Assembly (NCBI GenBank): GCA_945861385.1
Contig: CAMAUI010000002.1
Location: 1 to 64,000, forward strand
DNA from: Prosthecobacter debontii
GTDB lineage: Bacteria > Verrucomicrobiota > Verrucomicrobiia > Chthoniobacterales > Chthoniobacteraceae
Direction of reading: 5' to 3'
Length of the DNA stretch: 64,000 nt
Program-made: the position numbers and the translations under genes
In this document: piece after piece, positions 25,108 through 34,543 of the stretch
Position numbering within the stretch: the first letter of the stretch is position 1
How the letters are laid out: each line of letters starts with the position of its first letter
Notes under the pieces: generated by a model
Databases searched by the model: none
What the model saw: only the letters and a program-made list of their open reading frames with translations
What the model was told of the DNA's origin: nothing

Positions 25108-26577
25108 ATGGCACACTACTACATCGGCATTGACCTCGGCGCGGCGAGCGGGCGCGTGATGCTCGGCTCGCTCGAAAACGGCCGGCTCTCCCTTGATGAA
25201 ATCCACCGCTTTTCCAACGGCCCCGTGCGGCTCGGCGGCACTCTGCGCTGGGACGTGCTCCGGCTGTGGGAGGAAATCAAGGACGGCCTTCGCAAAGTCG
25301 CGCACCTCGGCGTCCCAGTGGAATCCATCAGCGTGGATTCGTGGGGCGTGGACTATGTGCTCATGCGCGGTGATGAGCCCATGCTGCGCGCACCGTTCTG
25401 CTACCGCGACGCGCGCACCGAGGCGACTTACCCGGCGCGGGAACGGATCGGCGAGGCGGGGATCTACGAGGCCACCGGCGTCCAGTTCATGTCCATCAAC
25501 ACCCTCTACCACCTCCTCGCCGAGCACGCGGGCGACCCGGGCCTCCTCGCCAGCGCGGACCACTTCCTCATGATCGGCGACTGGTTCCATTTCCTCCTGA
25601 GCGGACGCGCCGCGCAGGAGGAGAGCAACGCCAGCACCACGCAGCTTTGGAATCCGCGCAACCGCGAATGGAGCGATCCGCTCATCACCGCTTTCGACCT
25701 GCCCCGCCACATCTTCCCCGATGTCGTCCCGCCATGCACCCGGCTCGGCAAACTCACCCCCGCCGTGCAAAACGAAACCGGCCTCGGCGAAATCGCAGTC
25801 GTCGCCGGTTGCGTCCACGACACCGCCGCAGCCGTCGCAGCCGTGCCCGCCGGGGCCGGGGAAAACTGGGCCTACCTCAGCAGCGGCACATGGTCGCTGA
25901 TCGGCGTCGAACTCCCCTCGCCTCTCCTCACCGAAGCCGCCCGCAGCGCGAACTTCACCAACGAAACCGGCATCGGCGGCACCACCCGCTTCCTCCGCAA
26001 CGCAAGCGGCCTTTGGATTTTGCAGGAATGCCGCCGCGCATGGCAGCGTGCCGGCATTGACATCGGCTACGACGGCCTCACCCATCTGGCCGCCGACGCG
26101 GAGCCATTCCGTTCGCTCGTCAATCCCAACGACCCGCATTTCCTCCGCCCCGGTGACATGCCCGCCGCAGTCCGCGACTACTGCCGCGCCACCGGCCAGC
26201 CCGAACCGGAGACCCCCGGCCAGTTCGCACGATGCGCCCTCGAGAGCCTCGCATTGCTTTACCGCGAACTGCTGGATCTCCTCGAACACACCACCACCCG
26301 CCCCATTTCCACACTCCACATCGTAGGCGGCGGCGGCAAAAACAACCTCCTCAACCAACTCACCGCCGACTCCACGGGGCGCACCGTTCTCGCAGGCCCC
26401 ATCGAGGCCACCGCCATCGGCAACGTCCTCCTTCAAGCCCTCACCCTCGGCCACCTCCGCACCCACGCCGAACTCCGCCAGGTCGTCCGCGATTCATTCC
26501 CCATCCATGCATTCACCCCCTCACCCGCCGCCTGCCCGGCGAGTGCGCGGGAAAAATTTGCCGCACTCCCCGCCTGA
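25108..26577 (+). CDS. rhaB: Rhamnulokinase
   Basis: 489-residue FGGY-family kinase that phosphorylates L-rhamnulose during rhamnose breakdown. Start ATG 25108 gives MAHYYIGIDLGAASGRVML, the ATPase phosphate-1 motif in rhamnulokinase form. SISVDSWGVDYVLM, INTLYHLLAEH, SSGTWSLIGVELPSPL and the adenosine-binding HIVGGGGKNNLLNQLTADS all match RhaB. Length is normal. No rhamnose isomerase or aldolase lies next to it in this window. About 180 bases separate it from the divergent CotH gene. Confidence 0.92.
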   Translation: MAHYYIGIDLGAASGRVMLGSLENGRLSLDEIHRFSNGPVRLGGTLRWDVLRLWEEIKDGLRKVAHLGVPVESISVDSWGVDYVLMRGDEPMLRAPFCYRDARTEATYPARERIGEAGIYEATGVQFMSINTLYHLLAEHAGDPGLLASADHFLMIGDWFHFLLSGRAAQEESNASTTQLWNPRNREWSDPLITAFDLPRHIFPDVVPPCTRLGKLTPAVQNETGLGEIAVVAGCVHDTAAAVAAVPAGAGENWAYLSSGTWSLIGVELPSPLLTEAARSANFTNETGIGGTTRFLRNASGLWILQECRRAWQRAGIDIGYDGLTHLAADAEPFRSLVNPNDPHFLRPGDMPAAVRDYCRATGQPEPETPGQFARCALESLALLYRELLDLLEHTTTRPISTLHIVGGGGKNNLLNQLTADSTGRTVLAGPIEATAIGNVLLQALTLGHLRTHAELRQVVRDSFPIHAFTPSPAACPASAREKFAALPA

Positions 26578-26652
26578 AACCATCACCCGATCAGCCATGC
26601 GGGAAGCTCCCGGCTCTTGCAGCCTCATCCGCGCCGCCGTAGTAAGCACGCG

Positions 26653-28092
26653 ATGAATTGTCCCGGACATGGCACACCCCTGCTTTCCACGCGCCGCGAG
26701 TTCCTGTGGCGCGCGGGTGGCGGCGTGGGCGGCATCGCGCTCGCGGCGATGCTCGCCCGCGAGTCGCGCGCCGCCGATGCGCTCGCGGTGCGGCGTCCGC
26801 ATTTCCCCGCGAAGGCAGTGCGGGTGATCGAGATTTTCTGCCCCGGCGGGGTCAGCCACGTGGATACGTGGGACTACAAACCGGAACTGGAAAAGGCGCA
26901 CGGAAAGGAATTCGACGCGGAACTGGGGAAGCAGACCTTCGCGGGCGTCGCGGGAAAATATGCGAAGAGCTTCTGGCCGTTCCGCCAGCACGGGCAGTGC
27001 GGGCGCTGGATGAGCGACCTTTTTCCAAAGCTCGCCGCGCATGTGGACGACATTGCGTTCATCCACTCGATGCAGAGCAAGTCCGCGCTGCACGGCCCTG
27101 CGATGTTCATGATGAACAGCGGCTTTCTGCTGCCGGGTTTCCCGAGCATGGGCGCGTGGGTCACCTACGGACTCGGCAGCGAGAACGCGGATCTGCCGGC
27201 GTTCGTCGTGCTGCCCGACACACGCGGCCTGCCGCCGGGCGGCGTGGTGAACTGGGGAGCGGGATTCCTCCCGGCGGTGCATCAGGGCACGGTGATCGAG
27301 ACGGCTGCCGGCAGGCCGCCGATCGCGGATCTTTTCCCCGCCCAGCCGCGCGAGGCGGAGCAGGACGGGCGGGACTTTTTGAAAACGCTGAACGCCGCCC
27401 ACGCTGCCGCGCGTCCCGGCGACACGATGCTCGAAGCCCGCATCGCGAGCTACGAACTCGCCGCCCGTCTCCAGCTCTCGGCGCCCGAAGCGGTGGACAT
27501 CGCGCGGGAGAGCGACGCCACGCGCTCACTCTACGCGCTCGGCGATGAGAGCGCGGGGCCGTTCGGCCGCCAGTGCCTGCTCGCGCGCCGTCTCGTCGAG
27601 CGCGGGGTGCGCTTCGTCCAGATTTATTGCGGGGCGGAAAACACCCAGGCGAAAAAAATCCGCCCGAACTGGGACAGCCACGAGGACATCGTGCGCGACC
27701 ATGGCTACTGGGGCCGCGTGCTCGACACCGGCGCGAGCGCGCTGCTGGCGGACCTGAAGTCACGGGGGCTGCTCGACTCGACGCTGGTGATCTGCACGTC
27801 GGAATTCGGACGGCAGCCTTTCATGCAGGGGAAGCAGAAGGGCCGGGATCACAATCCCGGCGCGTTCACCGCGTGGATGGCCGGCGGCGGCATCCGGGGC
27901 GGCGTGGCGTTTGGCGCGAGCGACGATTACGGCTTCAAGGCTGCGGTCAAACCCACCTACTGCTACGACCTTCACGCCACCGCGCTGCACCTGCTCGGCC
28001 TCGATCATGAGCGCGTGACTTTCTACCACAATGGCATCAAGCGCCGGCTTACCGATGTGCATGGGCATGTCTTCAAGGAGGTGTGCGCGTGA
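26653..28092 (+). CDS. DUF1501 Tat-exported sulfatase-fold protein
   Basis: 479-residue DUF1501 protein. Start ATG 26653; the twin-arginine signal is STRREFLWRAGGGVGGI. EIFCPGGVSHVDTWDYKPEL is the family's opening signature (alkaline-phosphatase/sulfatase-like fold), and later blocks are IHSMQSKSALHGPAMFMMNS, PNWDSHEDI, TLVICTSEFGRQPF and DHNPGAFTAWMAGGGIRGG. DUF1501 genes nearly always pair with PSCyt1/DUF1549/DUF1553 genes in Planctomycetes and Verrucomicrobia, probably for polysaccharide breakdown, though the reaction is not known. It overlaps the next gene by four bases (GTGA), so translation is likely coupled. Confidence 0.9.
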   Translation: MNCPGHGTPLLSTRREFLWRAGGGVGGIALAAMLARESRAADALAVRRPHFPAKAVRVIEIFCPGGVSHVDTWDYKPELEKAHGKEFDAELGKQTFAGVAGKYAKSFWPFRQHGQCGRWMSDLFPKLAAHVDDIAFIHSMQSKSALHGPAMFMMNSGFLLPGFPSMGAWVTYGLGSENADLPAFVVLPDTRGLPPGGVVNWGAGFLPAVHQGTVIETAAGRPPIADLFPAQPREAEQDGRDFLKTLNAAHAAARPGDTMLEARIASYELAARLQLSAPEAVDIARESDATRSLYALGDESAGPFGRQCLLARRLVERGVRFVQIYCGAENTQAKKIRPNWDSHEDIVRDHGYWGRVLDTGASALLADLKSRGLLDSTLVICTSEFGRQPFMQGKQKGRDHNPGAFTAWMAGGGIRGGVAFGASDDYGFKAAVKPTYCYDLHATALHLLGLDHERVTFYHNGIKRRLTDVHGHVFKEVCA

Positions 28093-31000
28093 AAGCAGCC
28101 ATCATCGCTCCGCGTGATGCAGCGCCCGCAAGCGCCAGCAGCGTCCCATGTCATTCCAGCGCCGCCCGCAATGGCCGCGCGCAACGCATCACGCGGAGCG
28201 GTGATGGCTACTTTGCGCTGCTCGCCCTGCTCGCGCTGCTCGCACCGTTCGCTGCGCAGGCGGTGGATTTTGAAAAAGACATCCGCCCCGTGCTGCGCGA
28301 GCGGTGCGTGGAATGTCACGGCGCAGAGAAACAAAAGGCCGGCCTCCGCCTCGACGCTCGCTCGCTCGCGCTGAAAGGTGGCGACGACGGCCCCGTAATC
28401 GTCGCGGGCAAGAGCGCGGAGAGCGCGATTTTCCAGCGCATCACGAGCACCGACAAAGACGAGCGGATGCCGTCGAAAGGCGATCCGCTCACCGCCACGC
28501 AAATCGCCGCGTTTCGCGAGTGGCTCGACGCCGGCGCTGCGTGGCCGGAGACCGCCGCTGACATCGCCGCCGCACGCGACAAACGGCTCGATCATTGGGC
28601 GTGGCAGCCGGTGGCCAGCAAGCAGTTGCCTGTCGCCAGCGTTCAGTCACCCGCCGAGCACCTCTCACTCCTCAGCCAGCAAGTGGACACCATCGTCACT
28701 GCGAAACTCACCGAGCGTGGCATCAAGCCGCTTCCCGAGGCCGATGCGCGCACGCTCATCCGCCGCCTCTATTTCGATCTCACCGGACTCCCCCCGACAT
28801 TCGAGGAGGTCGCCGCTTTCGAGAAGGCATGCGATCGGACGGATCATTCGGATCAAGTCCGCTCCCTCGTGGACAAACTCCTCGCCTCCCCCGCGTATGG
28901 CGAACGCTGGGCGCGGCACTGGCTCGACATCGCACACTACGCCGACACGCACGGCTTCGAGCGCGACCAGCGGCGGGACAACGCATGGCGTTACCGCGAC
29001 TGGGTCATCCGCGCGCTGAATGACGACATGCCCTACGACGAGTTCCTGCGCCTGCAAGTCGCCGGCGACGCGCTGCATGCCGATCGCAGCGATGCCATCA
29101 TCGCGACAGGCTTCCTCGCCGCGGGGCCGTGGGATTTTGTCGGCCAGGTGGAGACACCAAGCCCCGTGCTCAAGCGCGCCGCGCGCGCCGACGACCTCGA
29201 CGACATGGTGACGCAGGTGATGACCGCCGCCTGCGGCGTCACGATCAACTGCGCGCGCTGCCACGACCACAAACTCGACCCGATTTCGCAGCGCGAATAC
29301 TACGCGCTCACCGCGGTATTCGCGGGCGTGAAACGCGCGGAACGTGATGCAGCCCCGCGGGGGATGAAAGCTGACGCCGGGGAAAGGCCGCGACTCTCCG
29401 CGGAACTCAGCGCCGTCAACAAACAGCTTGTGCAAATCGGACAGCGCGGCCTGGATCTCGCCGACATCGTCGGCGGCGGCGACGGCACGGGCACGGGCAA
29501 AATGGGCGCGGGCATCGGCCTGCAAACCGGGCAGCAGCAAATCGAAGGCATCGCCGGACAGCGCCCGAAGCCCAACGTGCCCACGCCGGTCGCGGGCGAC
29601 TTCATTGACTGCGTGCTGCTGCCGAATGGCGACGGCGCGGACGAAATCGCCGTGAGCACGACGGGCGTGAAAGTGCGCGGCGTGCCGCAGACGAGCGGTG
29701 AGACATGGGACGCGATTCGCAACGGCGCAATCATCCCGCAGGGCACGACAAAAATCGGCGCGACGGACTACGCCGCCGACGGTCACTCGCTGCTCGGCCT
29801 CCATGCAAACTCCGCGATCACATTCGATCTCACGCCCTTCCGCGCCGCGCTGAAAACGGGTGCGCTGCGGTTCCGCGCCGCTGTCGGCTACGGCGGGCGG
29901 CCCGCCGCCGGCATGGGCGCGGATGTACGCATCTTTGTGGACGGCGCGGGCGTGTTCCTGAGCGAGAACGTCGGCCCGAAAAGCGCGCCCGTGCCGGTGG
30001 ACATCGCACTCCCGGAGGGCGCGCGTTTCCTCACGCTGATGAGCACCGAGGGCCGCGACGGGAACATCGGCTTCGACCAAATCTTTTACGGCGACCCGCG
30101 CATCACCGCCGCCGTGCAGCCCGCACTCACAGTCCTGGAGAAAGCGGAATCCGGACGTCTCATGGCGCGGAAGGACGAGCTGGAAAAGAAGCTGAAACCC
30201 CTGCCCGCACCCGCGAAATCATTGGTTTTCGGAATCAAGGCCGAGCCGCCGCCCATCGTGAAACTCCAGCATCGCGGCAGTCCCGAGGATCTCCGCGAGG
30301 AAGTCGCTCCCGGCACGCTCGCGTGCGTGGTCAGTCTCAAGCCCGCGTTCGGCGGCGGCAAGCTCACCGACGCGGAGCGCCGGATCGCGCTCGCGAACTG
30401 GATCACCGACCCTGCGAACCCGCTCACGGCGCGCGTCATCGTGAACCGGCTATGGCATCACCACTTCGGCACCGGGCTCGTGGACACGCCAAGCGACTTC
30501 GGCCTCGGCGGCGGGCGGCCCTCGCATCCCGAGCTGCTCGATTTTCTCGCGGCGGAACTCATCGCGCAAAAGTGGTCGCTCAAGGCCATGCACCGGATCA
30601 TCTGCAACAGCGCCGCGTACCGGCGGGCGACGGCAGTAACCAGCGGTCTGTCGCGCGAAGGGAACAATGCCGCCACCGCGAAGGACGCCGCCAACCGCCT
30701 GCTCTGGCGTGGCCCTGCCCGGAGGCTCGATGCGGAGTCGGTGCGCGACGCCATCCTCGCCGTGAGCGGAAAATTGAACCGTGAGATGCACGGCCCCGGC
30801 TGGCGCGACTTCGACTACAAGGAGGAATACGCGCCCGTGTATTCCTACAAGACGCCCGACTCGCCCGCGCTGTGGCGGCGCAGCATCTACCGCTTCATCG
30901 TGCGCACGACGCCGCATCAACTGCTCACCACGCTCGACTGCGCGAACCCCTCGAACCTCACCCCCGCGCGCAACGTCACAACCACCGCCCTGCAATCGCT

Positions 31001-31232
31001 CGCGCTGCTGAACAACGATTTCATCCTCCGCCAGTCCGCGCATTTCGCGGAGCGGGTGAAAGCGAACGCCGCCACGCCCGAAGCGCAGGCCTCACTCGCC
31101 TTCGCCTTCGCTTTCTCCCGTCAGCCGGACACCGGGGAGAAGACCGCCGCCGTCGCGCTCATCCAAAAACGCGGCCTCACCGAGCTGTGCCGGATGCTTT
31201 TCAACGCGAACGAATTTGTCTTCGTGGATTGA
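28089..31232 (+). CDS. PSCyt1-DUF1549-NPCBM-DUF1553 protein
   Basis: 1047-residue exported protein read from GTG 28089, whose GTGA overlaps the DUF1501 stop. A first stretch of about 42 residues is encoded by a palindromic element (28094-28212), so the real signal peptide (YFALLALLALLAPFAAQA) begins unusually late. Next comes a cytochrome-like motif (RERCVECHGAEKQKAG) at about 70, the DUF1549/PSCyt2 region (LIRRLYFDLTGLPPTFEE, ERWARHWLDIAHYADTHGF), then an NPCBM-like carbohydrate-binding insert at about 555-675 (HSLLGLHANSAITFDLTPF). The DUF1553/PSD1 region closes it (NWITDPANPLTARVIVNRLW, VDTPSDFGLGGGRPSHPELL). An alternative start inside the element cannot be excluded. It probably acts on glycans together with DUF1501. 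Confidence 0.88.
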   Translation: MKAAIIAPRDAAPASASSVPCHSSAARNGRAQRITRSGDGYFALLALLALLAPFAAQAVDFEKDIRPVLRERCVECHGAEKQKAGLRLDARSLALKGGDDGPVIVAGKSAESAIFQRITSTDKDERMPSKGDPLTATQIAAFREWLDAGAAWPETAADIAAARDKRLDHWAWQPVASKQLPVASVQSPAEHLSLLSQQVDTIVTAKLTERGIKPLPEADARTLIRRLYFDLTGLPPTFEEVAAFEKACDRTDHSDQVRSLVDKLLASPAYGERWARHWLDIAHYADTHGFERDQRRDNAWRYRDWVIRALNDDMPYDEFLRLQVAGDALHADRSDAIIATGFLAAGPWDFVGQVETPSPVLKRAARADDLDDMVTQVMTAACGVTINCARCHDHKLDPISQREYYALTAVFAGVKRAERDAAPRGMKADAGERPRLSAELSAVNKQLVQIGQRGLDLADIVGGGDGTGTGKMGAGIGLQTGQQQIEGIAGQRPKPNVPTPVAGDFIDCVLLPNGDGADEIAVSTTGVKVRGVPQTSGETWDAIRNGAIIPQGTTKIGATDYAADGHSLLGLHANSAITFDLTPFRAALKTGALRFRAAVGYGGRPAAGMGADVRIFVDGAGVFLSENVGPKSAPVPVDIALPEGARFLTLMSTEGRDGNIGFDQIFYGDPRITAAVQPALTVLEKAESGRLMARKDELEKKLKPLPAPAKSLVFGIKAEPPPIVKLQHRGSPEDLREEVAPGTLACVVSLKPAFGGGKLTDAERRIALANWITDPANPLTARVIVNRLWHHHFGTGLVDTPSDFGLGGGRPSHPELLDFLAAELIAQKWSLKAMHRIICNSAAYRRATAVTSGLSREGNNAATAKDAANRLLWRGPARRLDAESVRDAILAVSGKLNREMHGPGWRDFDYKEEYAPVYSYKTPDSPALWRRSIYRFIVRTTPHQLLTTLDCANPSNLTPARNVTTTALQSLALLNNDFILRQSAHFAERVKANAATPEAQASLAFAFAFSRQPDTGEKTAAVALIQKRGLTELCRMLFNANEFVFVD
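28094..28212. repeat. Palindromic element encoding the N-terminus of the DUF1553 protein
   Basis: Left arm 28094-28120 (agcagccatcatcgctccgc...) is the inverted complement of right arm 28186-28212 at 25 of 27 positions, with a 65-base spacer. It sits in frame between the overlapping GTG start and the signal peptide and adds about 40 residues with no visible fold. Confidence 0.8.
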
Positions 31233-31263
31233 GCCGTTGAGCGGGCAGGCTGCGAACCTGCGG

Positions 31264-32565
31264 CTACTTCGGGGCCGCGATGCAGAAGAGATGCTTTTCG
31301 CCGCGGATGAGGAGCCGGTTGCCGATGGGGACGGGCGAAGCGATGACCGGCTCGCCCATTTTGTTTTCGGAGAGAACCTCAAATGCACCGTCAATTTTCG
31401 CGACGAAAATGACGCCATCCTCGCGGGCGGCGTAGATCTTTCCGTCGGCTGCGGCGGGTGACGAATAATAACTCGAACTTCCCTTTGGAAGATCGCCGGC
31501 CCATGCGGTTTTGCCTGTCGCCGGGTCAATGCACACGACCTGTCCGCGGTCGCGCACGAGGTAGATGCGGCCTTTGTACTCCAGCGGAGTCGGCACAAAG
31601 CTTCCCGTGTCCTCGCGCACCCACGCGCGGTGCGTGGCGGTGACGTTGCCCGCGCCGCCGAGCTTGATGCCGTGCAGGCGCGAGCCGCGGCCGAAGGGCA
31701 CCACTGCGATGTTGCCGGCGATCACCGGCGAGGCGACGGCCACCCAGTTGGCCTTCGCCTGGGGGTTGAAGTCGCCGCAAGTCCACAGCGTCGCGCCGGT
31801 CGCGGCGTCATGCGCCGTGAGATGCTCGCCGCCCCAGACGAGGAGCGCCTCCTTGCCCTCGTGCCGGATGACGATCGGGGTGGCATAGCTGTGATCACCT
31901 TCGCTCGGCGTCACGAAATTGCGGGCGACCTTCCAGCGCATTTCGCCGGTGGTCTTGTCGAAGGCCGCGACGTAGGACTCGCCGTGGTGCATCACAGCGG
32001 CGACGACGTTTTTTTCCGTGACCACGGGCGAGATGCCGTAATCCCAGTAGAGGGTGTCCTTGCCGAAGCGCTCGATCAGGTTGGTCTTCCAGCGCACCCT
32101 GCCGTCCATCTCGAAAACGGCGAGAGTGCCGCTCTTGAAATAGGTGAAGATGGCCGTGCCATCCGTAGCCGGCGACGGGTTGCTTCCGGAGCCGTTGCGG
32201 TTTTTCCCGGGGTTCTCGGGACCGAGAGGGGTTTGCCAGAGTGCGTTCCCGGACCAGTCGAAAGCGAGCAGCGTGTCCTTTCCGTTGGACGGTGCGGTGA
32301 GGTAGATGCGCTCGTTCCAAACGATGGGCGTGGAGCAGCCCTTGCCGGGCAGCGGAGCCTTCCACAGGACGTTGGTGGTGGAGTCCCACTTGACGGGATA
32401 GGAGCCGCTCTCGTTGCTGCCGTTGTCGAGCGGACCGCGCCAGCGGGGCCAGTTCGAGCCGGGGTCGGCCAGGGCCATGCCGGATAAAATGACCATGGCG
32501 ATCGCAAGGGTCCTTGTCGGTGTGGAATGAGCGGAGTGAAGGCGGCGAAGCATGGCTCCATTCAC
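31264..32565 (-). CDS. Secreted PQQ-type beta-propeller protein
   Basis: 433-residue exported protein (ATG 32565, or ATG 32553 which gives MLRRLHSAHS). The signal peptide contains TLAIAMVILSGMALA. The rest is a run of PQQ-like propeller blades, seen as repeated patterns such as VLWKAPLPGKGCSTPIVWN, LLAFDWSGNALWQTPLG, VAAFDKTTGEMRWKVA and VVCIDPATGKTAWAGDLP. No quinoprotein dehydrogenase catalytic residues were recognised, so it is probably a scaffold or binding protein. Such proteins are abundant in Planctomycetes and Verrucomicrobia. It is convergent with the DUF1553 gene. Confidence 0.85.
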   Translation of the reverse strand: MNGAMLRRLHSAHSTPTRTLAIAMVILSGMALADPGSNWPRWRGPLDNGSNESGSYPVKWDSTTNVLWKAPLPGKGCSTPIVWNERIYLTAPSNGKDTLLAFDWSGNALWQTPLGPENPGKNRNGSGSNPSPATDGTAIFTYFKSGTLAVFEMDGRVRWKTNLIERFGKDTLYWDYGISPVVTEKNVVAAVMHHGESYVAAFDKTTGEMRWKVARNFVTPSEGDHSYATPIVIRHEGKEALLVWGGEHLTAHDAATGATLWTCGDFNPQAKANWVAVASPVIAGNIAVVPFGRGSRLHGIKLGGAGNVTATHRAWVREDTGSFVPTPLEYKGRIYLVRDRGQVVCIDPATGKTAWAGDLPKGSSSYYSSPAAADGKIYAAREDGVIFVAKIDGAFEVLSENKMGEPVIASPVPIGNRLLIRGEKHLFCIAAPK

Positions 32566-32873
32566 TGCGAGACATTGGGAAATGACAAACCCAATTGCAC
32601 GGGGCGAGAAGTGCTGCCACAGCCTCAGTTTCCTCGCTGTGGGAGACGATGCTCCGGCGGCAATCCGCTCATTTTCGGATCGAGGGCCGCAAACTCCCGA
32701 AAATAGTTGTCGCTATCCTCCAAAAGCCGGCCATAGTGCACGCCCTGTTAGATAGCTTCTCTCTTTCGAGGCATGGTAGATCTTCGGTGAACCAAGTTCA
32801 GTGATGATTTTAGACCCGGCAGTCGGGAACAGTCTGTGAAAAGCGTCAGTTTGTCGGACAGTAATTACATCAC
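32566..32873. other. 308-base non-coding region upstream of the RRM gene
   Basis: An AT-richer stretch between the divergent propeller and RRM genes. It must hold the promoters of both. No ribosome-binding site is obvious just before the RRM ATG, and I could not pick a confident -10/-35 pair. It could contain a 5' leader for the RNA-binding protein gene. Confidence 0.4.
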
Positions 32874-33206
32874 ATGAGCACAAAACTATACGTTGGAAAT
32901 CTCTCTTTTGAGACCACCGAAACCATCCTTCAGGATGCATTTGCCAAGCACGGCACAGTCACCGATTCGGTGATCATGATGGATCGCATGAGCAATCGCC
33001 CTCGCGGCTTTGGCTTCGTCACCATGAGCACCGCCGACGAGGCGCAAAAGGCCATTGATTCCTTGAATGGCACCGACCTCGACGGACGCACCCTCACTGT
33101 CAACCTCGCCAAACCGCGCGAAGACCGTGGCGGCGGCGGCGGCGGCGGTGGTGGTGGTGGTGGTGGCCGGCGCGCATTCAGCGGCGGCAATCGCGAGCGC
33201 TACTAA
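32874..33206 (+). CDS. RRM-type RNA-binding protein with glycine tail
   Basis: 110-residue RNA-binding protein with a single RNA-recognition motif. RNP2 is LYVGNL at residues 5-10 and RNP1 is RGFGFVTM at about 44-51. The tail is a tract of 13 glycines followed by [12 protein letters not shown]. Short RRM proteins with glycine-rich tails are known from cyanobacteria and other bacteria, where some respond to cold. The role here is inferred as RNA chaperone. A GAAA-loop terminator follows the stop. Confidence 0.92.
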   Translation: MSTKLYVGNLSFETTETILQDAFAKHGTVTDSVIMMDRMSNRPRGFGFVTMSTADEAQKAIDSLNGTDLDGRTLTVNLAKPREDRGGGGGGGGGGGGGRRAFSGGNRERY

Positions 33207-33224
33207 GCCATTCGCAATTCCATT

Positions 33225-33262
33225 GGCGGGGCTTGGTTTGAAAAAACCAGGCCCCGCCTTCC
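33225..33262 (+). terminator. Rho-independent terminator after the RRM gene
   Basis: Stem ggcggggcttggttt (33225-33239) pairs with aaaccaggccccgcc (33244-33258) at 14 of 15 positions around a GAAA loop, then ttcctttgg. It lies 19 bases after the stop. Confidence 0.8.
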
Positions 33263-33339
33263 TTTGGCCGCATCCTTTTTGCCCGTCGGCGGGATGCGGA
33301 GTTTTAATTTCCGAGACGGCACGCATCAAAAATACATCC

Positions 33340-33555
33340 ATGAAAGAAGAAGCCATTGAAGTTGAAGGCCGGGTCCACACCATCCTGCCAAGCACCATGT
33401 TTCGGATCGAACTCGACAATAAGCACCTCGTGCTCGCGACCATCTGCGGCAAAATGCGCAAGCGATGGATCCGTCTTTCCGTGGGCGACCGTGTGAAGAT
33501 GGAAATCTCCCCCTATGACCTCAACAAAGGCCGCATCACCTGGCGGCTGAAGTAG
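33340..33555 (+). CDS. infA: Translation initiation factor IF-1
   Basis: 71-residue S1-fold protein that assists 30S initiation-complex assembly. The track shows a longer frame; ATG 33340 gives the right start ([17 protein letters not shown]). The IF-1 core [40 protein letters not shown] and [11 protein letters not shown] is complete and of normal length. It stands outside the ribosomal-protein cluster, between the RRM gene and folP. Confidence 0.95.
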   Translation: MKEEAIEVEGRVHTILPSTMFRIELDNKHLVLATICGKMRKRWIRLSVGDRVKMEISPYDLNKGRITWRLK

Positions 33556-33573
33556 GACAGGCGCGGCAGGCAT

Positions 33574-33593
33574 CCGTGCGCGGAGGCGCACGG
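33574..33593. terminator. Hairpin between convergent infA and folP
   Basis: A perfect 8-bp stem, ccgtgcgc and gcgcacgg, encloses ggag. It sits between two convergent stops and could terminate both genes, though there is no clear T-tract. Confidence 0.5.
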
Positions 33594-33609
33594 TGAAGAT
33601 CATCCCGGC

Positions 33610-34425
33610 TCATGACACGGCGCTCAGGGCTGCCGTGGCATGGGCAGCAGCGCGGACATTGTGGACGCGAAAAATGTGCGCGCCACGCAGCACTCCGGCG
33701 ACCAGGCAGGCGATCGTGCCCGCGTCGCGCTCCGCAGGCGGAATGCCGAGCACCTCGCCGATCACGGTCTTGCGCGAAATGGGCAGAAGCAACGGGCGGT
33801 CGAAGCGCTGAAGGAGCATCAAGTCGCGAAGGATTCGGAGGTTGTCGTGGCGCTGCTTTGCGAAATCGAGGCCGGGATCGAGAATTGTCGCATCGGCGGG
33901 GAGCCCGGCGCGTGCGGTGAGTTCCAGTTTTTCGGCAAAGAACAAGCCGATCTGTTCCATGATGTCGTCGTAAGCGATGTGCGTGTGTGGAACCTTCGGC
34001 TCGCCGATGCTGTGCATGATGAGCAGCGCCGCACCGGTGTCAGCGCAAAGGCGCGCGTTCTCGTCCGATGGCAGCGCCCCGATGTCGTTGAGAATGTGCC
34101 CGCCGCGCGGCAGGACGCGACGGACGACGCCGGGACGCCAGGTGTTGATGGAAAGCGGGACGCGGGATTCCCACCGCTCGATGAAGCGGATGATCTGGGA
34201 GGCTTCGTCCTCCTCCTCGATGGGACTGCGGTTCGTTCGCGCGCTCTCTGCCCCGATGTCAATGATGTCCGCGCCGTCAGCTACGAGCGCGTGTGCTTTT
34301 TTCACTGCGGATGGGATGTCCACGATGCCGTCGCCGGAGAATGAATCCGCGACGAGATTCACAATGCCCATGATGAGCGGGCGGCGGGGAAATTCAAAAA
34401 TGTGGCCGCGGGCAGCGAGCTTCAT
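33610..34425 (-). CDS. folP: Dihydropteroate synthase, divergent
   Basis: 271-residue TIM-barrel enzyme of folate synthesis that joins pterin pyrophosphate with p-aminobenzoate. Start ATG 34425 (MKLAARGHIFEFP) is preferred to the longer track start. Family blocks are present: IMGIVNLVADSFSGDG, ADIIDIGAES, INDI-like HILNDIGALP, ATILDPGLDFAKQRHDNLRI, PISRKTVIGEVLG and HIFRVHNVRAAAHA. Several normally invariant positions are changed: NVTPDSFSDGG has become NLVADSFSGDG and the STRPG loop reads SARTN. It may be a divergent FolP or a paralogue. It is divergent from the rhodanese gene. Confidence 0.82.
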   Translation of the reverse strand: MKLAARGHIFEFPRRPLIMGIVNLVADSFSGDGIVDIPSAVKKAHALVADGADIIDIGAESARTNRSPIEEEDEASQIIRFIERWESRVPLSINTWRPGVVRRVLPRGGHILNDIGALPSDENARLCADTGAALLIMHSIGEPKVPHTHIAYDDIMEQIGLFFAEKLELTARAGLPADATILDPGLDFAKQRHDNLRILRDLMLLQRFDRPLLLPISRKTVIGEVLGIPPAERDAGTIACLVAGVLRGAHIFRVHNVRAAAHATAALSAVS

Positions 34426-34543
34426 TCGTGTCAAACTATGGAAAAGCACAGTGCTGTCCCTCTCGAAATACGGCGCTCCCGTGCATCATTGTCACCGCTG
34501 TCCGAGTCATTGCCATCGTCCTGCCGTCGGTTACGCTCCCGGC

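Noticed and set aside
33120-33170. GGC/GGT tandem run as a possible repeat array
   Set aside because: It is the coding sequence of the polyglycine tail, not a CRISPR or intergenic array.
33977-34543. Extended N-terminus of the rhodanese frame
   Set aside because: It lies antisense to folP and has shadow composition.
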